From contig NZ_FXUE01000006.1 in the NCBI RefSeq assembly GCF_900182935.1, forward strand, positions 124,001-188,000: DNA of 64,000 bases. Reading direction: 5' to 3'. Shown in pieces: positions 51,238 to 59,178 of the stretch (the stretch's first letter is position 1; every line of letters begins with the position of its first letter). This DNA is from Fibrobacter sp. UWB10 (GTDB lineage Bacteria; Fibrobacterota; Fibrobacteria; Fibrobacterales; Fibrobacteraceae). The notes below the pieces were generated by a model. That model was not told the origin of the DNA, searched no databases, and saw only the letters and a program-made list of their open reading frames with translations. A program made the translations under genes and the position numbers.

Positions 51238-52887
51238 TTATTTTTTGATGTATACCGCATTCAAGTTGCGTCCCTGGATTCTTTGACGCACGATGTAGCG
51301 CCCCTGCGGAAGTCCCTGCGTAGTGAGTCCCACATAGTGGCCGTTCATGTCAAAGATGCCGATTGTTGTTGCAGGGCCGTAGAACGGCGATACCTTTGCA
51401 AGACGTGTCGTAGAGGTATCCTGGTTGGGCTTGTATTTGTCCCAGCCGGGCATGTCCTCGAGCGAAATAACACGTTCGTCACCCATGTTGCTCTTCCACA
51501 CGGCATCCTTCGTCTGGCCGGGCCAGGTTCCGCTCCAGGTGCTGTACCACGGCATCCACCAGCTCCATACGGCTTCGTCGGTGTGCATGTTGTTCACGTC
51601 GGGAATGGGACCGTTTTCGCTGAGTGCGATAATCTTCGTGGCATTAGATGCGTTCTTGAACTTGTCAAAGGCGCTCGCGTTGCTTGAATGGTCGTTTGCG
51701 CTGTTGTAGATGTCGATAGAAAGCACGTCGTAGTATTCGCTGCCCGGATCCCAGGTGGTAACGGTAGAACCTTCGGGGTTGAACACCCAGATCATGTTCT
51801 TCACGCCCTTGACCTTCACCATGCGGTCAAATACCAGGCGGTAGAGGGCCGCGAACTGCTCGCCCGAATTGATACTCCACCAGAACCACTTTCCGCCCGC
51901 TTCGTGCAGGGGGCGGAAAATGCCTGCAACGCCATCTTTCTGCAGTTCGAGGAAGTAATCGGCAATATGGTCAATGTCGGCGATAATTCCCTTGTAGGCC
52001 GCACTTTCGGTGTCCCATTCGGTGGTGCCGCTCTTGAATCCGGTAGAGAAGTCGAAGTCCGTATATTCGTTGGTCCCTGCCGCACTCTGGATGTAGAATG
52101 CGTCCTTCTTGTCGAGGGGATCCTTCCAGTGCCAGGTGAATGCGGGAATGCCGCCTGCTTTCCAGAGACCCTTCGCTATAGAAATCGCCTTGTCGGTGTA
52201 TTCCATGTTCCAGCTACCGGAAGCGTTCGGGCCCGTTGCAAAAAGGAAGTCGAGGCCGACGAGTGCCGGGTACTTGCCCGTGCGCGTGTAGATGTACTTT
52301 ACGTCGTCGTGGGTCTTGAAGTCGGCTCCCAGCGTGTAGCCGCTCATGTCGCCGGTCATGATTCCGCTAATTGTTTTCTTGCCGAAGTTTTCGCGCAAGA
52401 AACTGTAGAGTTTTACTGCGCTTTCGGTCGCGTTCGGGGTGACCGGGCTTGCGGAGAGCTCGAAGGGCTTTGATTCGTAGGCAGAAATGTCGATGTAGTC
52501 CACGTCGATCCAACCCCAGTATTTTTCGATAGCGACGGTATTTGCACCTGCCTTGAGCGTTACGGCCGTTGTGATGTCCGCCCACCCGGTCGTTGCCGCA
52601 AAGTCAATCGTGCCTGCGGTCGCTCCGTTTACCTTGAGGTAGTTTGCCTTGAAATCGCCCGCCTTGTAGCGGATGGTGAGCGTGTACTTGCCTGCGGATT
52701 CGGCGGTGACTCCCGTGAAGGTAATGTTGCCTTCTTGGAGGCTTGCGTACCCTGTGCCAGAGACGCCGCTGCTGTTGACAATTTTTGCCTCGCTAGATAC
52801 GGTTGCCGATTCGGCTTCGTACTTGGTGGCGAAAGCTGTTGTTGCGAGGGTTGCCGCAAGAATTGCGACTGTATTTCTTTTAAACAT
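51238..52887 (-). CDS. Secreted GH26 beta-mannanase with N-terminal CBM35-like module
   Basis: GH26 mannanases cleave beta-1,4-mannosidic bonds of mannan and galactomannan with retention. The 549-residue product has a signal peptide (MFKRNTVAILAATLATTAFA), a CBM35-like module at about 22-138 (YEAESATVSSEAKIVNSSG to DVDYIDISAYE) and a GH26 catalytic domain from about 150. The acid/base Glu329 sits in IFRPLHEAGGKWFWW and the nucleophile Glu424 in IIALSENGP. The C-terminus (IGIFDMNGHYVGLTTQGLPQ) is nearly the same as in the pectate lyase at 36974, a shared sorting-type domain. AAGGAG precedes the ATG. A palindrome lies 77-96 bp upstream, and a TIGR02147 gene is divergent. Confidence 0.92.
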   Translation of the reverse strand: MFKRNTVAILAATLATTAFATKYEAESATVSSEAKIVNSSGVSGTGYASLQEGNITFTGVTAESAGKYTLTIRYKAGDFKANYLKVNGATAGTIDFAATTGWADITTAVTLKAGANTVAIEKYWGWIDVDYIDISAYESKPFELSASPVTPNATESAVKLYSFLRENFGKKTISGIMTGDMSGYTLGADFKTHDDVKYIYTRTGKYPALVGLDFLFATGPNASGSWNMEYTDKAISIAKGLWKAGGIPAFTWHWKDPLDKKDAFYIQSAAGTNEYTDFDFSTGFKSGTTEWDTESAAYKGIIADIDHIADYFLELQKDGVAGIFRPLHEAGGKWFWWSINSGEQFAALYRLVFDRMVKVKGVKNMIWVFNPEGSTVTTWDPGSEYYDVLSIDIYNSANDHSSNASAFDKFKNASNATKIIALSENGPIPDVNNMHTDEAVWSWWMPWYSTWSGTWPGQTKDAVWKSNMGDERVISLEDMPGWDKYKPNQDTSTTRLAKVSPFYGPATTIGIFDMNGHYVGLTTQGLPQGRYIVRQRIQGRNLNAVYIKK

Positions 52888-52963
52888 TCAAACTCCTTGA
52901 TACACCATTGTACCCTAAATTTATGCTTGTGAATGCATTTCGAGGAGTTTTTTTTGGGAAGGG

Positions 52964-52983
52964 CGTGGACAAAAATGTCAACA
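52964..52983. promoter_or_regulatory. Palindromic operator candidate, site 3
   Basis: CGTGGACA-AAAA-TGTCAACA, between the divergent GH26 and TIGR02147 genes and 77-96 bp upstream of the GH26 start. It matches sites 1 and 2 in both half-sites and in the 4-bp spacing. Confidence 0.65.
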
Positions 52984-53065
52984 ACTCCGAAAAAAAACAT
53001 TAAAAAGCAGTTACGAAAATAGATTATTTTGATAATAGAAACTATATTATTGGGACGGGTCAACC

Positions 53066-53914
53066 ATGTTCGCAAGAAACAAAATCAACATATACGATTA
53101 CACCGACTACCGTAAATTCCTGCAGGACTTTTACGAACTCGAAAAGTCGCTCGATCCGACCTTCAGCTATCGGGTCTTTGCGTCTGCTGTGGACATGGAC
53201 GCAAGTCTCTTGGTGAAAATCTTGCAGGGTAAGCGTCATGTGTCTTCGAAAGGTGTTGAACCATTCGTTGAATTGTTCCGTTTCAAAGAGGCGAAGGCTG
53301 AATATTTCCGCGAAATGGTCGCTTACGGCAAGGCAAAGACCGACGAAGAGGTGCGCAAACATTTTGAAATACTCCAGAAAATGCGCCCCGCTGCTTGCCG
53401 CGAACTTGATGAGGCTCGCTACCGTTATTTTCAACAGTGGTACTATCCGATGATTCGCTCGGCGCTCGATGTATTTGATTATCGGGGCCCGCAAAATGCC
53501 GCCGCACTCGCCGAGACATGCATTCCGAAACTTACCGCTACGCAGGTTGAAAAAGCGGTCGAGGCGTTGCTGCAGTTGGGGCTTGCCCGCCAACGCAAGG
53601 ATGGCCGCGTGGAACCCACCGAGGCGCATCTCCGCACGCAGGAACACTGGCTGAGTGCCACCATTAGCGACTACCAGGGACGTATTGCGGAACTGGCGCG
53701 CGACTCGATAGCCAACACGCCGAAGGAAAAGCGCGATATCAGCACGCTCACCATGGCGCTTGACTCAAAACAGATCCAAAAAATCCGCGATATCCTCGCC
53801 GAAACGCGAAAATCCATCGTAAATGTGGTCAATGCGATGCCTTCGCAAATTTGCGACAGCGTTTATCAATTAAATTTCCAGTTATTCCCGATGATGAAAA
53901 AGGAAGAACGGTAA
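53066..53914 (+). CDS. TIGR02147 / DUF4423 family protein (copy 3)
   Basis: The 282-residue product opens MFARNKINIYDYTDYRKFLQ, followed by the HTH-like FSYRVFASAVDMDASLLVKI and a recognition-like segment LQGKRHVSSKGVEPFVELF. A DUF4423-type C-terminal region runs from about residue 110 (YFQQWYYPMIRSALDVFDY) to the closing QLNFQLFPM. I infer a cytoplasmic regulator. The start is clear because upstream sequence is AT-rich promoter DNA. Its stop is 2 bp before the ATG of the downstream lipoprotein gene, and that gene's ribosome site (AAGGAAG) lies in its last codons. It is divergent from the GH26 mannanase gene, with operator candidate site 3 between them. Confidence 0.88.
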   Translation: MFARNKINIYDYTDYRKFLQDFYELEKSLDPTFSYRVFASAVDMDASLLVKILQGKRHVSSKGVEPFVELFRFKEAKAEYFREMVAYGKAKTDEEVRKHFEILQKMRPAACRELDEARYRYFQQWYYPMIRSALDVFDYRGPQNAAALAETCIPKLTATQVEKAVEALLQLGLARQRKDGRVEPTEAHLRTQEHWLSATISDYQGRIAELARDSIANTPKEKRDISTLTMALDSKQIQKIRDILAETRKSIVNVVNAMPSQICDSVYQLNFQLFPMMKKEER

Positions 53915-53916
53915 AA

Positions 53917-55158
53917 ATGTTCCAGGTGTTTAGGATTCATAAATTGTTTTATTTCGTGCTCGGCCTGATTCTGGCGGCGTTTTCGGGCTGTTCCGACAGC
54001 GGCCCTGAAACTGCCGGAGCCACGAGCGAAACGACGAACGGGATTGCGGTCGTTGCGCTTGATGGAGTTCACAAGCCTGTGCCACAAGCGCGCGTCACTT
54101 TGTATCAGCGTGCTGGTTTCACTCCTGCGGAAAGTCCGTCCGAAGACGTGAATATCCAGGATGTGAGTCAGTTCCTCCCGTCTTATGTCACTGCGCTGGA
54201 AACCTCCACGGCAGATGATTCCGGAATGGTGCAGTTCGAGACTCGGCTGGATCAGTGCCAAGGTGCAAGGTGCTATGTCGAGGGAATTGCCGGCGAGGAC
54301 TCCTCGCTTATGGTGTGGACAAAAATCAATGCGGCAGATTCCTTGGCAGATGAAATCGAGCTCTTGCCGTCTGTATCGCTTACGGTGCGTACCGGGGCGG
54401 CCGTTTCCGATTCTACTGTCTTGGGCAGTTCCGTGATGCTTGATGCGACTCCCTATTGCGCCAAAAATGATGGAAACGATTTCGTATTCACGCATGTTCC
54501 GGCGGGTCTATATACCATTGTCGCGAATAGTCAGCCCGTTGGCGATATTTCGCTTGACGCGGGCACTTCTGTTGACACGCTCCTGTGGTTCCAGGATTTG
54601 TCTCACGAATACGTTTTCGAGGATTTTGATGACGGTGACAATCTGAACAATTTGGCGAAAATATACCCGAATTACGGTTGGTACTACATACCGCACAAGG
54701 GGGCTACCTTCGAAAGTCCCGATAGTACGGGCTTTACGAGTGCGCTGATTGATGACGTTGCTAGCGGAAAGTATCTTTCGCTGAAGTTTACCATCCAGGA
54801 TTCGGGCTACGTGATGCTCGGGACGCACCTTGGGCTTGATTCCGGCTACTATGATTTGAGCGCACTTTCCGCAGTCCGTATGAAAGTCCGCGGTGACTGC
54901 ATGTTTGCCGTTGCGCTTGAACATTACCGCCAAATCGAGAATAACAACTATAACAAGGCGCTGTGGTTTACGAAGGCGAGCGATGGATGGACCGAACTGG
55001 TCTTACGCCCAGGCGAAGAAATCGTGGACAGTAAGAATTATCAAGTCTCTTGGGACGAAATCTCAAGCGAAATTGGCATATTCAGCATCTTTATCTATAA
55101 CGGATCTTTCCTGGAAATAGATGAAATTGTATTCGAAGGGATTGGCTCGATTGAATAA
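53917..55158 (+). CDS. TIGR02147-partner lipoprotein with CBM11-like C-terminal domain
   Basis: ATG 53917 gives a 413-residue product with signal peptide and lipobox FSGC (Cys about 25). The mature part has a carboxypeptidase-regulatory-type module (GIAVVALDGVHKPVPQARVT to ARCYVEGIAGEDSS), a second small beta module (VFTHVPAGLYTIVANSQPVG), and from about residue 228 a jelly-roll resembling CBM11/CIA30 domains: YVFEDFDDGDNLNNLAKIYP, YDLSALSAVRMKVRGD, WTELVLRPGEEI. Such domains bind beta-glucans or other polysaccharides. Translation is coupled to the TIGR02147 gene. I infer an envelope glycan-binding partner; whether it signals to that protein is unknown. Leader element C lies directly downstream. 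Confidence 0.82.
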   Translation: MFQVFRIHKLFYFVLGLILAAFSGCSDSGPETAGATSETTNGIAVVALDGVHKPVPQARVTLYQRAGFTPAESPSEDVNIQDVSQFLPSYVTALETSTADDSGMVQFETRLDQCQGARCYVEGIAGEDSSLMVWTKINAADSLADEIELLPSVSLTVRTGAAVSDSTVLGSSVMLDATPYCAKNDGNDFVFTHVPAGLYTIVANSQPVGDISLDAGTSVDTLLWFQDLSHEYVFEDFDDGDNLNNLAKIYPNYGWYYIPHKGATFESPDSTGFTSALIDDVASGKYLSLKFTIQDSGYVMLGTHLGLDSGYYDLSALSAVRMKVRGDCMFAVALEHYRQIENNNYNKALWFTKASDGWTELVLRPGEEIVDSKNYQVSWDEISSEIGIFSIFIYNGSFLEIDEIVFEGIGSIE

Positions 55159-55173
55159 TAGACGGTTTCGGCC

Positions 55174-55242
55174 GTAGTCCGCGGACAACCCTAAATTTCG
55201 AAAACCCTACCCAGCACTCCGATAGGAGTGTATTTTTTTTGC
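55174..55242 (+). promoter_or_regulatory. Leader element C: inverted repeat plus terminator hairpin
   Basis: GTAGTC-CGCG-GACAAC (55174-55189), AAATTTC, ACCCTACC, then CACTCC-GATA-GGAGTG and TATTTTTTTT. It matches element A in the first 30 bp apart from a few bases. Here 130 bp remain before the next start, so it can act as an ordinary terminator of the lipoprotein gene. GTTGTCAACAAC (55265-55276) follows. Confidence 0.6.
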
Positions 55243-55307
55243 GTAAAACGATTTTTTACAAGTCGTTGTCAACAACCAAACACATATTAACGTGCTTGGC
55301 AGATAAC

Positions 55308-55345
55308 GTTTTGAAAATAGAAGTGTCATAGTTAGATTATAAATG
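55308..55345 (+). promoter_or_regulatory. Candidate promoter of the downstream pectate lyase-like gene
   Basis: TTGAAA near 55311, 16-bp spacer, TAGATT near 55333, about 35 bp before the start codon. The TAGATT box is the same as in the GH43 promoter. AAGAGG precedes the ATG. Confidence 0.45.
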
Positions 55346-55372
55346 GTGTAATAGCTCAAAAAAGAGGAAAAA

Positions 55373-57673
55373 ATGGGAGTAAAAAAGGATGTTGGGTTGG
55401 CTTTGGCGGGCGTTGTCTCGCTTTTTGGAATTTCTACCGCCGCAATTCCGGCGACAGAGGTGGTGACGCTTCCGTCGGAAGCCGCTTATGGCGGTGGTGA
55501 CAAAGTTGGTTCGCAGTTGGTTGCCGCGACATACAATGCGGGCGAGGGTCCGGGTATCTGGATCGTGGCCGATGGCGGCTACAGGCTCTACCATAATGGC
55601 GCGCTCCTTGCCGAAGATAATCAGGCGGGCCGCGTACGCTTTGTTCCGATGACGTTCCTCCCTGGCGAAAATGCAATTTCGGTCGTGGGCGTGAACGGTA
55701 AGGGCGCCCCGGGCGTCTTGGTGCAAATTGATGACCTCGACAAGTCTTACTATTCCGGCAGTGACTGGAAATCGAAACCTTCGGTCGGTAACGCTTCTTG
55801 GAAAAACAAGGGCCGCGACCTTTCGCAGTGGGGTGGCGCTACTGCCCTCAGCTATTCTAGCGACAAGCTCCCGAGCGGCGGCTCACTTTCTGGCTTTGCT
55901 GCAAACACGCAAGCCAAGTGGATTTGGACCTCTGCCGAAACAGACCCGACGGCGGTTCTGTTGTTCACATTCAATGTGAAGGCCGAAGGCTTCGGTGCTT
56001 CTACGACGGGTGGCGCCGCTGGCAATATCGTTTTCGCAAGCGATTCCGCAAGCATTCGCAAGTATTTGCAGAGTAACGATGCCGTGACGATTCTGGTACC
56101 CGAAGGCACTTACGACTTTAGACAGCTCAGGAATGCCGTTACCGAAGCCAAGAGCAAGAGCCGCACTTGGTGCAAAAAGACTTGTGACGAAAAGAACGCT
56201 GTCACGGGCAAGACCAATACGTTCTACCGCATTACTTTTAAGGCAAATAGCTGCGCCGACTTGAACGAAAGCGGCGTGCAGATTGTGCAAGAAAGCGAAA
56301 ATTTGAAACAGTGGGACAACTGGATTACTACCAAGGCGAATAAGACTTTGGTGGGTATGGGCCGCGGCGCGAACTTGCGCGGGGCCGCTATTGCCATTCG
56401 CAGCAATGAAGGCTCGTACAACCACATTTACCGCAACCTCGCCATTTACGACGTGAACCCGCACTTGATCGAAGGCGGCGACGGCCTTGAAACGGTGGGA
56501 ACCGCCTCGAAGCATGTGAAAGGTTTTTGGGCTGACCATATTAGCTACAAGTGGATTAGCGATGGCATGGATATGGAATTCTTGGACGATGCGACCATCA
56601 GCTATCTGGATTTTGACGGAGCAAATGAATACAACTGCTGGGGTACCGACCCTTACATGGCTCTTGTCGAAGACGCCCATTTGACTTATGCAAATAACTA
56701 CTGGCACAATACCTATGGCCGCGTGCCGAAGGTCACCGGCGAAAACAACGGTTCGCAGGTGCATTTGTACAACCAGTATGTGGATTATAACCGATTCTTT
56801 GTGGCAGGTGCTAACGGCCATAGCGCAAGCGCCAAGGCTTACGTGCGCTACGAAAACAGCTACATCGATAACGGCAACGGTTACCTCGCTGAATGGGGCG
56901 ATTATGGCTATGTGTACTTTAGCGGAGTTACGCTGGGTAGCAAGACCAAGCAACAGCACCGCTACAACGGTACGGTAACGCAGGGCATTCCGCAGGCAGA
57001 AACCTTCAACCCGAGCTACAGTTTTGAAAAGCGCACCGTCGCAAACCTCCCGAAAGAAATTCCGAACCTCTCGGGCGTGGGTGGCCGTTACGGCAAAATG
57101 CCTGAATACGACCAGGGCTTTGGTCAAAGCAACAAGGCTGCAAGCGTCTCGATGACGGCGCCTTCTGCCGGTGCCAAGTTCGATGCCGGCAAGGCTGTCA
57201 CCTTGAGTGCCATCGCCAAGGATAACGACGGCTCTGTCAAGAAGGTTGATTTTTATGTCGGAACGACTTTAGTCGGCTCTGCGACGGCGTCGCCTTACCA
57301 GGTGAATGCCGAAGGCCTTGCTCCGGGCACGCATTCTGCTGTCGCTGTCGTGACGGATAACTCCGGGCTCACTTGGATGTCGGAATACGTTACGTTTACG
57401 GTCGAGGGAACGCTTGTAGAATCTTCATCAAGCGTAGTGCCTGAATCCAGCTCTTCTGAAATGGAATCTAGCAGCAGCGCAACGACCGCGATTGCCCAAC
57501 GCGTGAATCTCGGCACTGAAGCAGAAACAGCCTACTATCGCATATTTGACCTGCAAGGCCGCCCGTTGTTTACGGGTATGCAAATGCCGGCCAAAATGCC
57601 GGCAGCCCACGTGATGGTGGTTGAATATTCGAAAAACGGTAGTGTTAATCGCCGTTATTTGAAGAATCGGTAA
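55373..57673 (+). CDS. Secreted PL1-like pectate lyase with N-terminal module and Ig-like domain
   Basis: The 766-residue product has a signal peptide (cleavage near STA/AIPAT). Residues about 28-205 are a beta-rich module with WIVADGGYRLYHNG and WKNKGRDLSQWGG, like the jelly-roll modules before some pectate lyases. The beta-helix core follows: VTILVPEGTYDFRQLRN, NKTLVGMGRGANLRGAAIAI, HIYRNLAIYDVNPHLIEGGD, FWADHISYKWISDGMDMEFL, ANNYWHNTYGRVPKVTG. WADHISYKWISDGMD is the counterpart of the WIDHC...DGxxD calcium site. An Ig-like domain (VSMTAPSAGAKFDAGKAVTL to YVTFTV), a serine linker and a sorting-type domain (YYRIFDLQGRPLFTGM) complete it. Its last 29 bp overlap the convergent TPR gene. Confidence 0.86.
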   Translation: MGVKKDVGLALAGVVSLFGISTAAIPATEVVTLPSEAAYGGGDKVGSQLVAATYNAGEGPGIWIVADGGYRLYHNGALLAEDNQAGRVRFVPMTFLPGENAISVVGVNGKGAPGVLVQIDDLDKSYYSGSDWKSKPSVGNASWKNKGRDLSQWGGATALSYSSDKLPSGGSLSGFAANTQAKWIWTSAETDPTAVLLFTFNVKAEGFGASTTGGAAGNIVFASDSASIRKYLQSNDAVTILVPEGTYDFRQLRNAVTEAKSKSRTWCKKTCDEKNAVTGKTNTFYRITFKANSCADLNESGVQIVQESENLKQWDNWITTKANKTLVGMGRGANLRGAAIAIRSNEGSYNHIYRNLAIYDVNPHLIEGGDGLETVGTASKHVKGFWADHISYKWISDGMDMEFLDDATISYLDFDGANEYNCWGTDPYMALVEDAHLTYANNYWHNTYGRVPKVTGENNGSQVHLYNQYVDYNRFFVAGANGHSASAKAYVRYENSYIDNGNGYLAEWGDYGYVYFSGVTLGSKTKQQHRYNGTVTQGIPQAETFNPSYSFEKRTVANLPKEIPNLSGVGGRYGKMPEYDQGFGQSNKAASVSMTAPSAGAKFDAGKAVTLSAIAKDNDGSVKKVDFYVGTTLVGSATASPYQVNAEGLAPGTHSAVAVVTDNSGLTWMSEYVTFTVEGTLVESSSSVVPESSSSEMESSSSATTAIAQRVNLGTEAETAYYRIFDLQGRPLFTGMQMPAKMPAAHVMVVEYSKNGSVNRRYLKNR

Positions 57674-59132
57674 GGGCCTTGTAGGAATCCAGGATCTTTT
57701 GCGCTTGCTTAGCCAAGATGTCGGTTTTGTTCATCTCGATGACTTTTCGCAAGTGCTTAAGACCGTCTTCAACGTCAATTTCGCGAATGACGCAGGTCTC
57801 GCCCAAGGTATAGAGGGCGCGCCTTGCGAAGTTCTTGTCTTTTTCAAGCGAAAGGCCTTTCTTTAAGAGCATGATGGCTGCTTCGGGAGCGTTCTTGGTC
57901 TTCGCGATTTCGCCCCATTCAAGCCACTGGTTGCTTGAAACTTCGATGTAGAGCTTATTCATGCTATCTGCCAACGAAAGAACCGCAGCCTTGTCGATGG
58001 GATGTTCCTGCAAAAGCTGGACCATCGATTGCGTCAGCAAGCTCAGAGCCTGTTCGGGGCGACCGCCCTTGGCATTTTCAATACCCGATTGAATCATGGC
58101 TCGAGTCTTACTCTTCATTTCGGCCATGGGGTTGCGCTTTTCTATGCGGCGCGCCCTTTCTGCCAAAGCTTCTTGCTTGAGTTCAAAACGGGTCTTGCGA
58201 CGAGTCTCGATTTTCAGGCCGGCAAATGCGCCTGCTCCAAAGGCAACGGGCGAAAGCACGGTGACGGCGCCGAAAATATTCGGATTGATAAACCAGTTAA
58301 CCGCCATGTCGAGCACGAGTCCGGTAAAGCAAATTGCCGAAAGAATCTGTGATGTCAGTTCCTTGCGCGGGGCGAATGCGGTTGCGCCAAGCAAGAATGC
58401 AATAGTCAGGCTCATGCCCATGTAGCGTTCACCGCTGTAATGGTCAAAGAAACTCGTGCCGGTCATGAGGTTTACAAAAATACCGCCAGCGAGTGCCCAG
58501 CCTACAATGCAACCCCACAGAATAAACCATTGCCAGCGCTTTTCCAAGTGCACCAGCGCAAATACAAAGAGTCCGGCGAACAGAATGTAGCTCCATACGC
58601 TCGGGAACAGAATCCAGCTAGTGAGCAGACGATCGTACTGTTCTTTCTTGGGCACGAATGCCATATTGTAGCGTGCGAATTTGTCGGTGTAGCTATCAAT
58701 CCATTTTGCAAGTTCTTGCCTAAAGTCAGATTCGCTCGGGTAGCGGTTATTCTTTGATATAAATTCTTCTTTGCCGCCTTTGATTTCCCACCATTCTCGG
58801 AAATCTTTTCTCATGACTTCTACGCGGTCTTCGATAATGTACGAAGGCTTGATAGAAAGAGCCCTGTTGCGGAACTGCTCAAATTCTTCTTGTCTGACTT
58901 TTTCGGTCGGTTCGACTCCGACGACCTTGAACTGGTTTGCGCCTTCTTCTTCCCACCACTTGTTGAAAGATTTTTCGATTCCCCTTTCGTAGCGGCCTTG
59001 CTTGATTTGCGGCATGACTCCGGTGACGGCATTAAAAATGCCAATGCCAATAATTGCCAAAACGACCAAGTAATGAATTGGCTTAACTTTTTTCAAAAGA
59101 GCGATAACATTCGAGATAGAGGGCTTTTTCAT
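57645..59132 (-). CDS. Membrane protein with TPR-like C-terminal repeats
   Basis: The 495-residue product has one N-terminal membrane segment (PIHYLVVLAIIGIGIFNAV), a charged extracytoplasmic-type region to about 165 (Trp/Glu-rich SFNKWWEEEG, WWEIKGGKEE), then five to six hydrophobic segments to about 310. The rest is helical and TPR-like (RPEQALSLLTQSMVQLLQEH; AAIMLLKKGLSLEKDKNFAR). I do not recognise the family. A rhomboid was considered, but no GxSG motif is present. It lies 46 bp downstream of the kinase gene on the same strand and is probably cotranscribed, so it may be a kinase substrate or scaffold. The stop codon lies inside the 3' end of the convergent lyase gene. Confidence 0.78.
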   Translation of the reverse strand: MKKPSISNVIALLKKVKPIHYLVVLAIIGIGIFNAVTGVMPQIKQGRYERGIEKSFNKWWEEEGANQFKVVGVEPTEKVRQEEFEQFRNRALSIKPSYIIEDRVEVMRKDFREWWEIKGGKEEFISKNNRYPSESDFRQELAKWIDSYTDKFARYNMAFVPKKEQYDRLLTSWILFPSVWSYILFAGLFVFALVHLEKRWQWFILWGCIVGWALAGGIFVNLMTGTSFFDHYSGERYMGMSLTIAFLLGATAFAPRKELTSQILSAICFTGLVLDMAVNWFINPNIFGAVTVLSPVAFGAGAFAGLKIETRRKTRFELKQEALAERARRIEKRNPMAEMKSKTRAMIQSGIENAKGGRPEQALSLLTQSMVQLLQEHPIDKAAVLSLADSMNKLYIEVSSNQWLEWGEIAKTKNAPEAAIMLLKKGLSLEKDKNFARRALYTLGETCVIREIDVEDGLKHLRKVIEMNKTDILAKQAQKILDSYKALTDSSNNGD

Positions 59133-59178
59133 ACCCTGAATATAACTAATGAATTAGAAAGTGAAAATTTTATTTTTA

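Noticed and set aside
57645-59132. Rhomboid protease identity for the TPR membrane protein
   Set aside because: The region has several membrane segments, but the place of a GxSG motif reads GMSL and no catalytic His in a membrane segment is seen.
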